Origin: Dolomedes plantarius
Lineage: Eukaryota; Arthropoda; Arachnida; Araneae; Dolomedidae
Direction: 5' to 3'
Assembly: GCA_907164885.2 (NCBI GenBank)
Contig: OU015493.1
Coordinates: 65,408,126 to 65,472,125, forward strand
Length of the DNA: 64,000 nt
The notes below the pieces were generated by a model, which did not search any database, was not told the origin of the DNA, and saw only the letters and a program-made list of their open reading frames with translations. The translations under genes were made by a program, and so were the position numbers. Below, piece by piece: positions 10,565 through 21,800 of the stretch. Position 1 is the stretch's first letter; each line of letters begins with the position of its first letter.

Positions 10565-10980
10565 GGAGACCGGTTGCTTCTTCCCGGTAGGCTTGCATCA
10601 TGATCCCGTTTTTTTGAGAGAATTGCCACTTCACGATGGAGTGACGACATATAGGATACCGGTTGATTCTTTCCGGTAGGCCTGCATCATGATCCCGTTT
10701 TTTTTTTTTAGAGAATTGCAACTTTACGATGGAGAGACGACATATAGGAGACCGGTTGATTCTTCCCGGTAGGCCTGCATCATGATCCCGTTTTTTTTAG
10801 AGAATTGCAACTTCACGATGGAGAGACGACATATAGGAGACCGGTTGATTCTTCCCGGTAGGCCTGCATCATGATCCCGTTTTTTTTAGAGAATTGCAAC
10901 TTCACGATGGAGAGACGACATATAGGAGACCGGTTGATTCTTCCCGATAGGCTTGCATCATAATCCCGTTTTTCAAGAAA
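10565..10980 (+). repeat. Tandem array, 4.6 copies of an 89-93 bp unit
   Basis: Units start at 10565, 10654, 10747, 10836 and 10925. Each has the form GGAGACCGGTTGATTCTTCC..., then GCCTGCATCATGATCCCG, a T-run of 7-11, and AGAGAATTGCAACTTCACGA.... Spacing varies only with the T-run. Units 3 and 4 are nearly identical, while the first and last carry more changes, as expected for expansion from the middle. ORFs read across the array are by-products of the repeat. Confidence 0.95.
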
Positions 10981-12135
10981 GTTATTTGATGAGGAGACAA
11001 ATCTGTTTGATGCCTCCACCGATAAAGAAAGGAGATCCCAAGTCCGATGATGAGACCGTCACCTGTGTTCCAGTCCAGTAGCATCAAACTGAGCGAGTGC
11101 CAAATCATTTTTGTCTCGTTCAAACCCCAACCGCAAATTTTTGAATGATAAAGTGCGGGATCAATGTTTGTTTTCTTTAGAATATAGTTTTGGATAGATA
11201 GTAAGTTTTTGACTTAAGTAGAGTAAATCAAATTATGCTCCCTGAATCCAAAAGGTATAGAATTAATATAATACATGTCATTGAATGTCAATTGAAGAGA
11301 AATGCTAAAAGATTAGAAAAATGAGTAAATGGTGTACTAAGTTTTGTGGATATTGATTTTGAGTTAAATTGTAAATAGTAGTGTTGTAAATAAATTAATT
11401 TTTTTTTTGTAAATATAAAAATTTAGTCAGCAATCCTTATTTTCGCAGTTGATCTAAAGGAAAGTTATCTCCTAGTTTTTAGAAGCAAAGTCATTTGACC
11501 TGTTCGTTTGCCAAAAATGTCTAGAACATTGGGTTGTATTCAACCAAATAAATAATAAACCCAACGCACCCAAATAATTTCTTATAAATAAATAATTTGT
11601 ACTAACCAAAATAATTTGCGAATCACCCCCAAAATAAATATTTAAGACAGGCAATACGACAGTAAGCGCTGCTATATTTTTTTTAAACTACAGCTGAAAA
11701 TTTCAGACATGCAAAAATTTTCGTTAAAACTCCAAATTTCCTACTGAATCCAACATTTTCGGCCCACGACATTTCCTCTTCTCTTATTGTGACCAGGCAA
11801 GCCATAAGGTTGGATACACACGATCTACACATACGTTTTTCTGATTCAATGCTCAAATTTTCAGACTTATTCGACCAGTTGCTGATTCAACACCCCAATT
11901 TTCTTACTACACTTCACATTCTCCGAAGAAATTGAAATTTAGTTGAATTCCTCGACACACCACCGCCGGGATTTATGGTCGAGCATACATGAATAAAGTG
12001 AATAATTCCTATTTAATATACCTTCTAGGATTTTTTTTTTTGGAGGGGGGGCATTGAACACATTGCACATTTTTCAAGAGAATGAAATTCACTTATAATA
12101 ATAAAAAAAATTAATGCACGCTAATTCAGTTTAAA
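10981..12135. other. Non-coding stretch, no recognised gene
   Basis: Holds scattered AATAAA-like motifs near 11390 and a G-run at about 12040-12050. No domain-bearing ORF and no paired repeat were seen. Confidence 0.5.
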
Positions 12136-12359
12136 TACCGGATGACCAGAATTAAAACACCCCTACTCTGACCTCCCTGTATATCGAACTATTCAGTATA
12201 AAGGCTTCAAATTTTGTATTCAAGACATGAGGAATAGGATTTCGAGAAAACTTTTGTTCCAGAAACACCGATAGGTGGCGCTGTACAACAAAAAATAGAG
12301 TCAAAAGACAAAAAATAATAATTTTTAAAAACACACGCGAAAAGAAATTTTTCCTTTTT

Positions 12360-12600
12360 AATGGAGTTCTGACGGGTCGAGGACGCAAACCGGTTCGTTC
12401 AGATGTTGAAATCGCTCTTGATGAACAATCAATAGATAATCTTGTAGGGTGTAGTAGTGCACGTACAGTGTCACGACACTTGGGTATTTCCTATAGCACA
12501 GTGTGGAACGTACTGAGGAAAATGGTGCATTGTTTTCCTTACAAAATAAGTCATAACAATTGCTGGCCATCGACAGGGAGAAGCGACTGACCTTTGAACC
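12360..12600 (+). pseudogene. Tc1/mariner-type transposase N-terminal fragment
   Basis: The frame encodes GRGRKPVRSDVEIAL, followed by SARTVSRHLGISYSTVWNVL, a helix-turn-helix region typical of the group. After a frame change near 12550 it reads LLAIDREKRLTFEP and is cut at the boundary with the Gypsy repeat. The catalytic domain is absent. Confidence 0.75.
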
Positions 12601-12604
12601 AGGA

Positions 12605-12674
12605 AGCGTCACATCAAACTCTGATTGGCTGCTTAATCAGTTATAAGCCACAGCCAGACCGGTAGGAAGCAGAG
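12605..12674 (+). repeat. Left 70-bp repeat, probable 5' LTR remnant
   Basis: Identical to 18265-18334 over all 70 bases, starting AGCGTCACATCAAACTCTGA and containing TTATAAG, a possible TATA box. The two copies flank the Gypsy pol genes, so they are best read as LTR parts. The rest of the left LTR is lost or displaced. Confidence 0.85.
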
Positions 12675-12687
12675 TTTCTTAGTTCTA

Positions 12688-13990
12688 CAGAGGCTGTTCA
12701 CACATTTTTTTAGACGATTTTGGTAATCGGTAATAAAAAATCGTTTGCTGCAAAAGAAATAATTGCAATTGTACTATGTTTTTAAAAGTGAAAATTATCG
12801 TCTGCGGCTTGAAAGTTTTGTTTTTATTCAAACTAGCGTTTTTAACAAAGCAGTGGTTCGAAGACTACTTTATGCTCTTTCCGAAGAGAAATATGCATAC
12901 TCCGTTATCCAAAAATGATGTGAGAGTCATGGTTTTGTGATATCTAAAGCATCAATAGATAATATCGTCAACAAGGAAAAAAAAACGTCAAATTGGAGCC
13001 TCAAGTGGGACAAAAATTCCAAACAAGTATCCAAGGAAAAAACGGACATCTTCGACTATTGCAAAGGTACGTTGTTTAATGTTAAAAGAAAATCCCCCTA
13101 GTCAAAGGACAGTTGCAAAATCATTAAAATGCTCGGTGTCCACTGTAAACAAAATGATAAACGTTGATTTAAATCTTAAGAAAACGAAAAAACGCAATGT
13201 GCATCGTCTTCTTCCAAATCATATCGCTGAACGCAGGACACGCTGCAGAATTCTATATCAGAAACACTTATCCAAAGAAAAATGGAAAACAATTGTCACA
13301 ATAGATGAATCATGGGTGTATTTAAATGATTGCAACAAAAAAAAAAGAGTGATTTATTATCATAAAAGGGGAGAAAAAAAATTTAAGTACATGGTTCAAA
13401 GAATCGAAAGAAAGTTTTTCTAAGGGATTCATGATTGTTTCTGGTTTTTCTTATAATGGCAAGTTAAAAATAAAGAGAGTGGAAAAAATGTCAAGATTAA
13501 CTCCAAATACTATCAGGAACATATTTTATCGCCAATTTTTCTGAATGAAATACCATCGCTTTACCCACAGTGCCATCAATCTGTGAGACTCCATCAGGAC
13601 AAAGCTAACAGTCACACATCAAAATCCACTGTAAATTTCCTAAAAGAAATGGAACAAAAAACTGGTATCAAGGCCATACCCTTCACTGATATCCCTACCA
13701 AATCTCCCGATGTATCACCCATGGATTTTTGTGCTTTCGGACTTTTAAAATCTGCATTATCCAAACGTCGTCCCAAAACCCTTACAGGACTCTGGAAAGC
13801 TGTTCAGGAGGAATGGGATAGAATACCTCTTCTGACACTTCATAAGGCATTATTATCCTGGAAATTGCGGTGTCGAAAGATAGTTCAGAATAAGGGATGT
13901 CAAATAGAACATTTAAAACACAAGAATTTTATGTAATTTAGTTTTGTGAATACAATATACATCGTCTAAAAATTGTGTGAACAGCCTCTG
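12688..13990 (+). mobile_element. DD41D Tc1/mariner element, copy 1 (complete ends)
   Basis: 1303 bp bounded by inverted ends CAGAGGCTGTTCACAC...AGACGAT at both sides, with TA at 12686-12687 and 13991-13992. It has inserted just inside the left LTR remnant of the Gypsy element. A second copy in opposite orientation starts at 63270. Confidence 0.92.
12895..13936 (+). pseudogene. DD41D transposase (rosa-like), frameshifted
   Basis: After a stop-ridden N-terminus, the frame 13079-13423 holds a helix-turn-helix (QRTVAKSLKCSVSTVNKMI) and the first catalytic Asp in TIDESWVYL. A frame change at about 13418 interrupts GFMIV.... The frame 13583-13936 holds the second Asp (RLHQDKANSHTSK) and the third (SPDVSPMDFCAFGLL). 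I count 41 residues between the second and third Asp, the spacing of the rosa-type DD41D group. The C-terminus ends at TAA 13936. All three catalytic Asp are kept, but the gene is broken. Confidence 0.9.
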
Positions 13991-13992
13991 TA

Positions 13993-14306
13993 TTAGAATA
14001 AATCGAACACGTCTATTTTACGCAAAGTCATCGATTACGAAGTTTTGATGCAGTGGTTTCGTCAGCACAGGTGCTGGTAGGCTATAATTTTTGACCTGAA
14101 CTCTTGAAGTTGTAATCTGTGTTTATACTTGATTTATTTCAAAGAAAATTTTCATATAATGTTTGTACATAAGAATGCTCATTTGTGTGATATTGTTTTT
14201 GGTATTTTTATAGCTTAAAGTACGCTTTTAATATATACACAAATTTCCTAAAAGTATAAACTGTATTATTTTCATGTTGCATAAATATTTAAAAAAGAAA
14301 AGAAAA
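13993..14306 (+). other. Leader region between the DD41D insertion and gag
   Basis: Probable 5' untranslated or LTR-derived sequence of the Gypsy element. It contains TGGTTTCGTCAGCA at about 14053, which could be a primer-binding site, but the tRNA was not identified. Confidence 0.35.
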
Positions 14307-15071
14307 ATGCCTAATACTAACTTAACTGAGGATGCCGATATATGTTTGGTGGCATTTAAGGCCCCGGTTTTTGGGGAAGCTGATCCTGCTTTATGGTTCC
14401 GACAGGTGGAAGCTCAATTTAAAGTAGCGGGTATAACAGAAGATTCCACAAAGTTTCATTCAGTAGTAGCCGCTTTGGATACAAAAATACTTAAATGTGT
14501 ACGTGATATAGTACTTAAAACCCCTTCAGAAAATGCATACAACACTTTAAAAAATAACATTTTATCCTATTATGAGGAATCTGAGAGTTTGAAACTTAAA
14601 AAGTTGTTTAGTGGATTATGCTTAGGGGATCAAAGGCCTTCACAGCTACTTTGCGAAATGGATAGTTTAAACAGGGGAAAACTTAATCATACCGCATTGC
14701 GAGAACTCTGGTTACAGAGATTACCCATTAAGATCCAACAAATTTTAGTTGTTTGTATGGACGATATGCAGGATAACTCAAAGCTTGCTCGGGTAGCTGA
14801 TAAAGTTTATGAAACCTCGGGAGAGTTTTTAGCTCTCGTTGATTCCCAAACCCCTCCAACACAGTTGCAAAAGTTGGAATGCAAAAGTTGCATAGTAAAA
14901 GTACACAATACAACGGTCGTTCTAGGTATTTTAAGAAACGTGATCGCAGTAAGACGCGGAATGAAACCAGATCTCAACCCCATTTTTCTACTTCAACAGA
15001 AAGGTGTTGGTACCACCGGAAGTTTAGCTAAAAAATGTGTATCGCCATGTAATTTTTCGGGAAACGCCTAA
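14307..15071 (+). pseudogene. Gypsy gag of the classical-order element
   Basis: The likely start is the ATG at 14307 (MPNTNLTED), rather than the one 11 codons upstream in a poly-Lys stretch. The gag core is clear: FGEADPALWFRQVEAQF, TKFHSVVAALDTKIL, ESLKLKKLFSGLCLGDQRPS, then ALRELWLQRLPIKIQQIL. It continues to SKLARVADKVYE. The C-terminal region is Lys/Arg-rich, and no intact CCHC knuckle is seen. The frame is open from start to stop at 15069, but the last ~60 residues look out of register. Confidence 0.85.
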
Positions 15072-15556
15072 GCGCATCTGAAGTACCGGCGCCAGATGAG
15101 CGTAGTTTCGGAAGCCGGTTGTTTATTTACGAGAAAAATACAGGCGCTAAGTTTTTGGTAGACACGGGGGCAGCATTAAGCTGTTTTCCCCAAAAGTTAA
15201 CAAAAAATAGAATGGTGCAGGATTTAAAATTGTATGCTGCAAACAACTCTGTTATCAAAACATTTGGTACAGTCAATTTGAATTTAGATTTTGGACTTCG
15301 TCGAGCATTCGGTTGGAATTTGGTTGTGGCAGACATTACCACGCCAATTCTAGGAGTCGACTTCCTTAATCATTATGGTACCCTGGTGGATGTACAAAAT
15401 AAGAAAGTTATAGATAACATTACAGACTTAGCAGTATCGGGATATCCAGGGACTGGCCCTAGTTTAAAAACTCACTCCACTGGAAGGGAAAACGGAATAC
15501 GAAAGAATTCTAGCACGATTTCCAAAACTTTTCAATCCAAATGTGCATTGCAATAA
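15072..15556 (+). pseudogene. Gypsy aspartic protease
   Basis: The open frame from 15119 contains the active site FLVDTGAALSCFP, followed by the glycine-loop segment ITTPILGVDFLNHYGTLVDV. This is the usual retropepsin layout in Ty3/Gypsy elements. It is separated from gag by a frame change and joins the RT region after another near 15550. Confidence 0.88.
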
Positions 15557-16903
15557 TAACTTGCAAAACTTTCCGGTAACGCACTGCATTGAAACTACAA
15601 GTTCACCCATTTTTTCGAGACCTCGTAGGTTGAATCCCGAGAAGCTTCAAACATTGAAGTTGGAATTTAAAGCTCTAGTGAAACAGGGTGTTATTCAGCC
15701 CTCTAAAAACCCATGGGCCAGCCCTATTCATTTTGTTAAGAAAAAAGACGGAACTTATATGCGGAGATTATAGGACACTCAACAAGGTCACAACTCCCGA
15801 CCGCTACCCCCTCCCACACATCCATGATGTAGTTATAGGATTACGAGGAAAACAGATTTTTCGAAAGTCGACTTGGTTCGGGCATACTATCAGATTCCGG
15901 TTGAGGTTACAGACATTCCCAAGACCGTGGTGACGACCCCTATAGGATTGTTTGAATTCCGGAAAATTCCATTCGGTTTGAGAAACAGTGGAAACACATT
16001 CCAGCGTTATCTAGACAGTATAGTTAGAGACCTGGGCTTTTGTTTGTTATATCTTGACGATATCTTTATCTTTTCTGATAACGAGATACTGCACAAAAAA
16101 CACTTAGAAATACTTTTTCAACTCTAAGTCAACATGGCCTGATTTTAAACCTCCAGAAATGCATATTCGGAGTTGACAAAATACCATTTTTGGGTTTTCA
16201 AATTTCAAAGCAGGGAATTGAACCGCTACCTGAAAAGGTCCAAACATTACAGCAATACCTTCGCCCAAACAATATCAGTCAACTTCGGACTTTTCTAGCA
16301 ATTTTAAATTTTTATCATCGTTTTTTGCCTAATATTGCGGAGAAATAGGCATTGCTTTTTGATCTCATAATTAACAGAGAGAAAAAGGATATGACTCCAA
16401 TACCGTGGACAGAACCATTAATAAATGCATTCGAAACTTGTAGAAAAGTTATTTCGGAGGTAAATGCACTGAAATTCCCAGCTCCCAGCGTGCGCCTATT
16501 GTTAACTCTCGATGCGTCGGACCGAGCAGTCGGTGCCGTTCTTTCTCAACTTACCAAGGAAGGTGAGAAGCCATTAGGGTTCTTTTCGCGAAAATTAACC
16601 CCCACTCAAACTAAATACAGTGCACTTGATAGAGAACTGTTGGCGGTGTATTCTGCAGTAAAACATTTTAGGCACGCTTGAAGGAAGGACAGTCACGATC
16701 TTCACCGATCACAAACCCTTAAATATGGCACTCAGCCAAAAATTAACAAGTGCTAGCCCTCGACAGGTTAGACACTTAGAACTTGTTAGCCAATACACTG
16801 CAGATATCCAATATTTGCCAGGAAAACAAAATATAGTAGCTGACGCGCTATCCAGAATATACACTTTGAATTTAAATAGTTCAATTGATTTGCCGAGGAT
16901 CAA
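15543..16903 (+). pseudogene. Gypsy reverse transcriptase and RNase H
   Basis: RT begins with HCIETTSSPIFSRPRRLNPE, then VIQPSKNPWASPIHFVKKKD. After a frame change near 15760 comes DYRTLNKVTTPDRYPLPHI, after another near 15870 [16 protein letters not shown] and the catalytic [12 protein letters not shown] stop at about 16125 and one at about 16348 follow. RNase H carries LTLDASDRAVGAVL, YSALDRELLAVYSAV and, after a frame change at about 16680, FTDHKPLNMAL and IVADALSRI. The domain order RT-RNase H-integrase is the normal one for Gypsy, unlike the element at 6833. Confidence 0.92.
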
Positions 16904-16912
16904 GTAACAGAT

Positions 16913-18121
16913 CCCGATTTACAAATTTCGCGTTGTTAGGAGGTAAGAGGTCTTGAGTTAAAGTTAATTGCTTTGCCTGCCTGTGAAAGAAAATTGTATT
17001 GTGATGTGTCTCACGACCTAGTTAGACCATTCGTACCTAGAGTATGGAGACGGAGGATTTTTGAAGCCAACCACAAACTTTCACATCCTGGTGTAAAAGG
17101 AACTTGGCGACTCATCCAACAACGATTCGGGTGGACGGGCATGAGAAAAGATTGTGCAGAATGGTGTAGACAATGCAACCAGTACCAGCGAGTCAAGGTG
17201 ACCAGACACAACAAGGCGCCTCTGGGAACCTTTGTCGCAACAGATTTTCTCATGTCCACATTGATATATTTGGGCCCCTACCTCCATCCAAAGGCAAATG
17301 GTATCTGCTGACTTGTGTGTATCGCCAGAGGCGATGGCCTGAAGCTGTGCCACTTCCAGACCAACGGGCAGAAACCATAGCGGATGCTTTCTTATCTACT
17401 TGGATAGCTCGTTATGGTATTCCCGAGGTGATAACGACAGACCGAGGACCAAACTTCGAGTCCCAACTCTTTAATAGGCTGTCAACGTACTTAGGTATTC
17501 GGCGCAGCAGGACTACGGCATACCACCCACAGAGCAATTGATTGGTGGAACGATTCCATCGAGTGCTTAAATCATCTCTGATGGCAGTAGATCCAGTACA
17601 TTGGGTTGATGCTCTACCTCTGGTACTTCTGGCTATCAGATCAACTGTAAGGGAGGATCTGCAGGCTGCCCCAGCACAATTAGTGTTCGGTGGTCTGTTA
17701 AGACTTCAAGGCGAGTATTTTCAGAGTAACCCGGTGAAGGACGAGCCAGCTGAGATGTTGCAGAGACCGAGTTCCCATATGACCAACTTGATACCAAATA
17801 CGACAGGAAGACATGCCAAGCCACCAATCTTTGTCTTCAAGGATCTCAAGGACTGTACACGTGTTCTTGCGGACAGACCATGTGAAGCCTCCGTTGGCAC
17901 CACAATATGAAGGACCAAATGCTGTCATGACAAGAAAACCAAAGACACTGACTATTTGTATCAAGGGTAAACCTCAAACTGTAAGCATTGATCGTGTAAA
18001 GCCTGCTTATGTATTAACTAAAACACATGGAGACACTGAGAAACACCACATTCCCCGACAGGAAAATACAGTAACTAAATCTGGGCGAATTTCAAAACCA
18101 GTTGTTAGATTTAAATTTTAA
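16913..18121 (+). pseudogene. Gypsy integrase
   Basis: The zinc-binding HHCC region is at 17080-17200 (KLSHPGVKGTWRLI, CAEWCRQCNQYQ). A frame change near 17210 leads to the core: HIDIFGPLP (first Asp), TTDRGPNFES (second Asp), and LVERFHRVLKSSL with the catalytic Glu just after an in-frame stop at 17539. A frame change near 17800 leads to the C-terminal domain (LRTDHVKPPLAPQYEGPN, SIDRVKPAYV), ending at TAA 18119. A poly-G purine tract at about 18144 precedes the right LTR. Confidence 0.92.
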
Positions 18122-18149
18122 AAGTAAAGTTTGATCTTCTCTACGGGGG

Positions 18150-18650
18150 TAGTGTGTGGTGCTCCATGGTCTGCATTTTCCGCTTGCATTTTAGAAAGAT
18201 TAATTACTAATTAAATATTCAGTGAATCACTTTAATTTATGCATTGAATCACTTCTCATCAGCAAGCGTCACATCAAACTCTGATTGGCTGCTTAATCAG
18301 TTATAAGCCACAGCCAGACCGGTAGGAAGCAGAGGTTCTTAAGTTTTTTACAGAGTCGTGGCTTGTTTAGCCTTTTGTCAGTTTAACTGGCGTGTTTTAA
18401 TTTGGAGGCTGTAGGCGGTTGCTCCCTCTTTTACGACACATTTCAAATAAATTTAAGACCTCTCGTGATGTTTCAAGTCGATCTTACCAAAGCAGGTTCG
18501 CGCATAATTTAAGATGTACATGTCGTCGTAATCTGCCAATGCTAAGACTTTGTAAATAAATTGTTGTTTTGTTAAATGTGTTTGAGTGACTGACTTACCC
18601 TCCACAATAGTGGTGGTATATACGCACCACCATAGAATCATATTGCGTCG
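18150..18650 (+). mobile_element. Right LTR of the classical-order Gypsy element (approximate)
   Basis: It follows CTACGGGGGTAG, a plausible polypurine tract, and starts TGTGTGG. It contains the 70-bp repeat identical to 12605-12674 (at 18265-18334) with a TATA-like TTATAAG, and two AATAAA-type signals (about 18447 and 18555). The right border is uncertain; CTCCACA at about 18602 is one candidate end. Confidence 0.55.
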
Positions 18651-18689
18651 ATAAGGTCCTCGTTACATGAATGTTTGGTACGTTCTAAT

Positions 18690-18863
18690 AAAATGTGTTT
18701 TTTCAGCATATGTCCTGTTGCACAGCGTCATCTATAGGTGCTTTCTGGAACTTTTATTTTTTTTCGACTTGAATAGTGTGTGTACAAATTTCGAAGCATT
18801 TACACTGAGAAGTTCGATATACAGGGAGGTCAGAGTAGGCGTGTTTTAATTCTGGTCATCCGG
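18690..18863 (-). repeat. Right TIR of the split Tc1/mariner element
   Basis: Inverted copy of 12138-12300. It ends in TTAATTCTGGTCATCCGG followed by TA. Confidence 0.88.
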
Positions 18864-18865
18864 TA

Positions 18866-21800
18866 TATCATAAAATTCTCAATTGCCTCTTGATTCCTCT
18901 AATAAAATACAAAAATGATTTCATTTTTGCAATAGAATGCTTTAAGATTTTTTCTCTTTTAAAATCAACAAAACTGGCACACACTTCCGAGTATAAAAAT
19001 ATTTCAACACTGCGTTTCACTATCGAATCACACATTCTATGGCAGTCCGAATAAAGATTTACGAGTCGTATCTATATCTATTACAAATAAATAACGAAAC
19101 TTCGCATACCCATATTGCTCTAGATTGTAGTTTAATCAAATTTAGATGTTCGGTTTGCAGGAGGAAACATTGCTTTGAGATTACATAGGATAGTTACTGT
19201 ACTAACGTAACATTTGAGAAGTTGCGAGCTCGTTATGACTATTTTCGAAACGCATTCCAGTATTTTTGAGCTGCCTTTCTAAGCATTGGGTGGACCTTCC
19301 TTGTCAGATGTTCTGGTCCATAAATTCACGTTATCGCGCTTGTAATTCCAGCGTATTTCTACTTCAAGGTAATATCACTGGATAAGTAATACGTTTTAAA
19401 TCTCACATATAAATCTATAGCGAAAACAGATCCAAATAAACCTATTCAAAGTCTGTGTTCTACTTCATGAGTCATTCTACTAATGCTGTTTTGATATGAG
19501 ATTTCCGAACTCTGGTAAGGCCATTATATAACTCATAGCGGATTCACTTATTTTACTAAGGGTACGGAAACCTAATCATTTACTGTGCAAGTCTTAAAAT
19601 AAAGAAAACAAATGCAAAATGCTATTGTGGCAAAGGCCATAATAGATGATGCAGTGATTTGTACTTAGTAATGTAAAATTAATACATTAATAAGCAACCC
19701 AAGCAAATTTGGCTCTGTTCTGCATCATGCACAAATTTATAACCAGATAAGACAGACTGAAATTAGGAAAACTGAACTTGCTCTAAATAACACAAATACA
19801 CACCCCTCCTCATTTACCTCCAAACTCCTTCATAAACATTATTTAACATGTAATATCTAAAGTCATACAAATACTATTAATTTAGTTTACTATTTGTAAA
19901 TTATTTTAATGTGCATGGTTCTGCAAACATGCATTTAACAGCATAACCAGATATTAAACCTGTTTTAGATGATTACTATGACAGTTTCTAGACCAGTCAT
20001 AAAATTTAGGGTGAAGTATTTTAAAAGAATGCATTGCATTTATTTTATTTCGTGATGAGTATTTATTCATTTTTTAACTTCCAAACAGCTGAAATAGATG
20101 TTAACAACCGTAACATAAAAGTTCTGAAGTTAAAACTGTTATAACTACTAATTAAAATTATAGTTTAAATGATTGCGCACATTTTGTATCCAAGAATAAT
20201 TTAAACAGTTTTGCTGACATGAAAAACAGAATGAAATTACATATTAAGATATTTTTATCTGAGAGCATATGACACAATTAGGTATACAAATAATAATACA
20301 CTGACAGAGTATTAAGAAGAAAAGCAAAGGAAACTGAAAAATTGAACAAGACCAGTAGTTCATGTTATGTGATGATTTATTCGTATATGACACTAACATT
20401 AGTATGACACATGATATGCGAAATGCATATGACATTCATATTACCTATTTATTCCCTTGACAGCATTTGCACTACAAAAACAGATAACTACTTGAAGGAT
20501 GACTGAGCTAAAGAATTACAAAAGTATCAATGGTAAAAATCTATATGGCTGGAAATAAATTCTGTAGAATCCGAGAAATTATGAACAGCAACCCAATCTT
20601 ATATACAAAAATCACTTCTCTATGCTACTAAGAGAAACATTTTCTGGTAAATGCCCTATTATGAATTTTCAGTCATTAACGAAAATACTTTGGGGATTAA
20701 TATTAAATTGGTTATCTTATAATATTTCCCCCTCCATGTAACAAGTGTTTAAAAAATTTTAAGCAAGACAAGTCCTTTATAAGTCTCTTTAATCTTAGTA
20801 ACAAGCAATTCAGTAATTTTACACTACATCTTTGTCAGCATAAGATAAAAGAAAATAATTGGTATAATCTAAGCTTGTTTTCATGGAGATATGTATATGA
20901 GAAAAATATATTCTACATATATGACCATATTTTTATTGCATCACTGTTAAGCTTATTGTATTGTTGTAAGACTTTGGGCAATCTGTTTATTTTTCCTCTT
21001 ACTTTCTGAGGACGTCATTATTATGTCAGTGCATCAAAACATTTAGATAGTCATTGATGGCTATGCTCCATGTAAAAATAAACCTAGCACAAGTATGAAA
21101 CTAAATAACATTAGTAGGTCAGAGCTGCTAAATTTGATATTCAAGAATAAGGTATAAAAAACTATTCCTTTTTGTACAAAATGAAGATAAAATTTTGATA
21201 CTTATTTCATTGAAATTAATGCATATTCACAAGTGGATATTAGGGTTTTATAAATTTCTGTATTTAAAAAATCTACATAATGTGAAAAAAATCCAAGAAT
21301 TCACTATTTCATTTCAGTGAATTAAGTAAAAAAAAAAAAGTGTAACTTAGTCATTTATTTTCATCACTGTAGCTATGAATACATATAAGTCTAGATTTAA
21401 AACTCAAAAATTCACAGCAAAAATATTTCCTAGAAAAATTGTTTAAAACAGATTGCCCAATTCTTGCTGGGTCTATATGACACTGATTGATTTTAATCTA
21501 AATTTTAAAGCTTTGAACAGTCCAATGTAAAATATTCGAGAGTTAAATAAATCACAAAAAGGTTGAATATTTCTCATCACAACATTAATAATTTTTATAC
21601 ATAATATTAAAAAGGGATAAAGCTACAGACCACAAAAAACAAAAAAAGGGTTAAGACATCAAAAAACTGATGAAGGAAGTTTGTATAATTTTCGATATTT
21701 AAAAAATTTATATTGATAAAAATTAAGTATTTTATAACTGTTCACAAAATGAATACCTTCATTAGAACATTTTATTTTAAATATGCAAATTCATAAATTT

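Larger units (their letters stand above)
12136..18865 (+). mobile_element. Tc1/mariner-type element with ~170-bp TIRs, split by a Gypsy insertion
   Basis: The left end TA-CCGGATGACCAGAATTAA at 12136 is matched by its inverted copy ending TTAATTCTGGTCATCCGG-TA at 18865. Similarity between the two ends, with substitutions, extends inward for roughly 170 bp (12138-12300 against 18863-18690). Both sides keep the TA target duplication. Inside lie a transposase N-terminal fragment (12360-12600) and a foreign Gypsy element that ends this fragment at about 12600. The transposase catalytic half is missing on the right, so deletion accompanied or followed the nesting. Confidence 0.85.

Noticed and set aside
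10464..11123. ORFs with repeated residues across the tandem array
   Set aside because: The repeated peptide is produced by the 89-bp DNA repeat; frames change with the T-run length.
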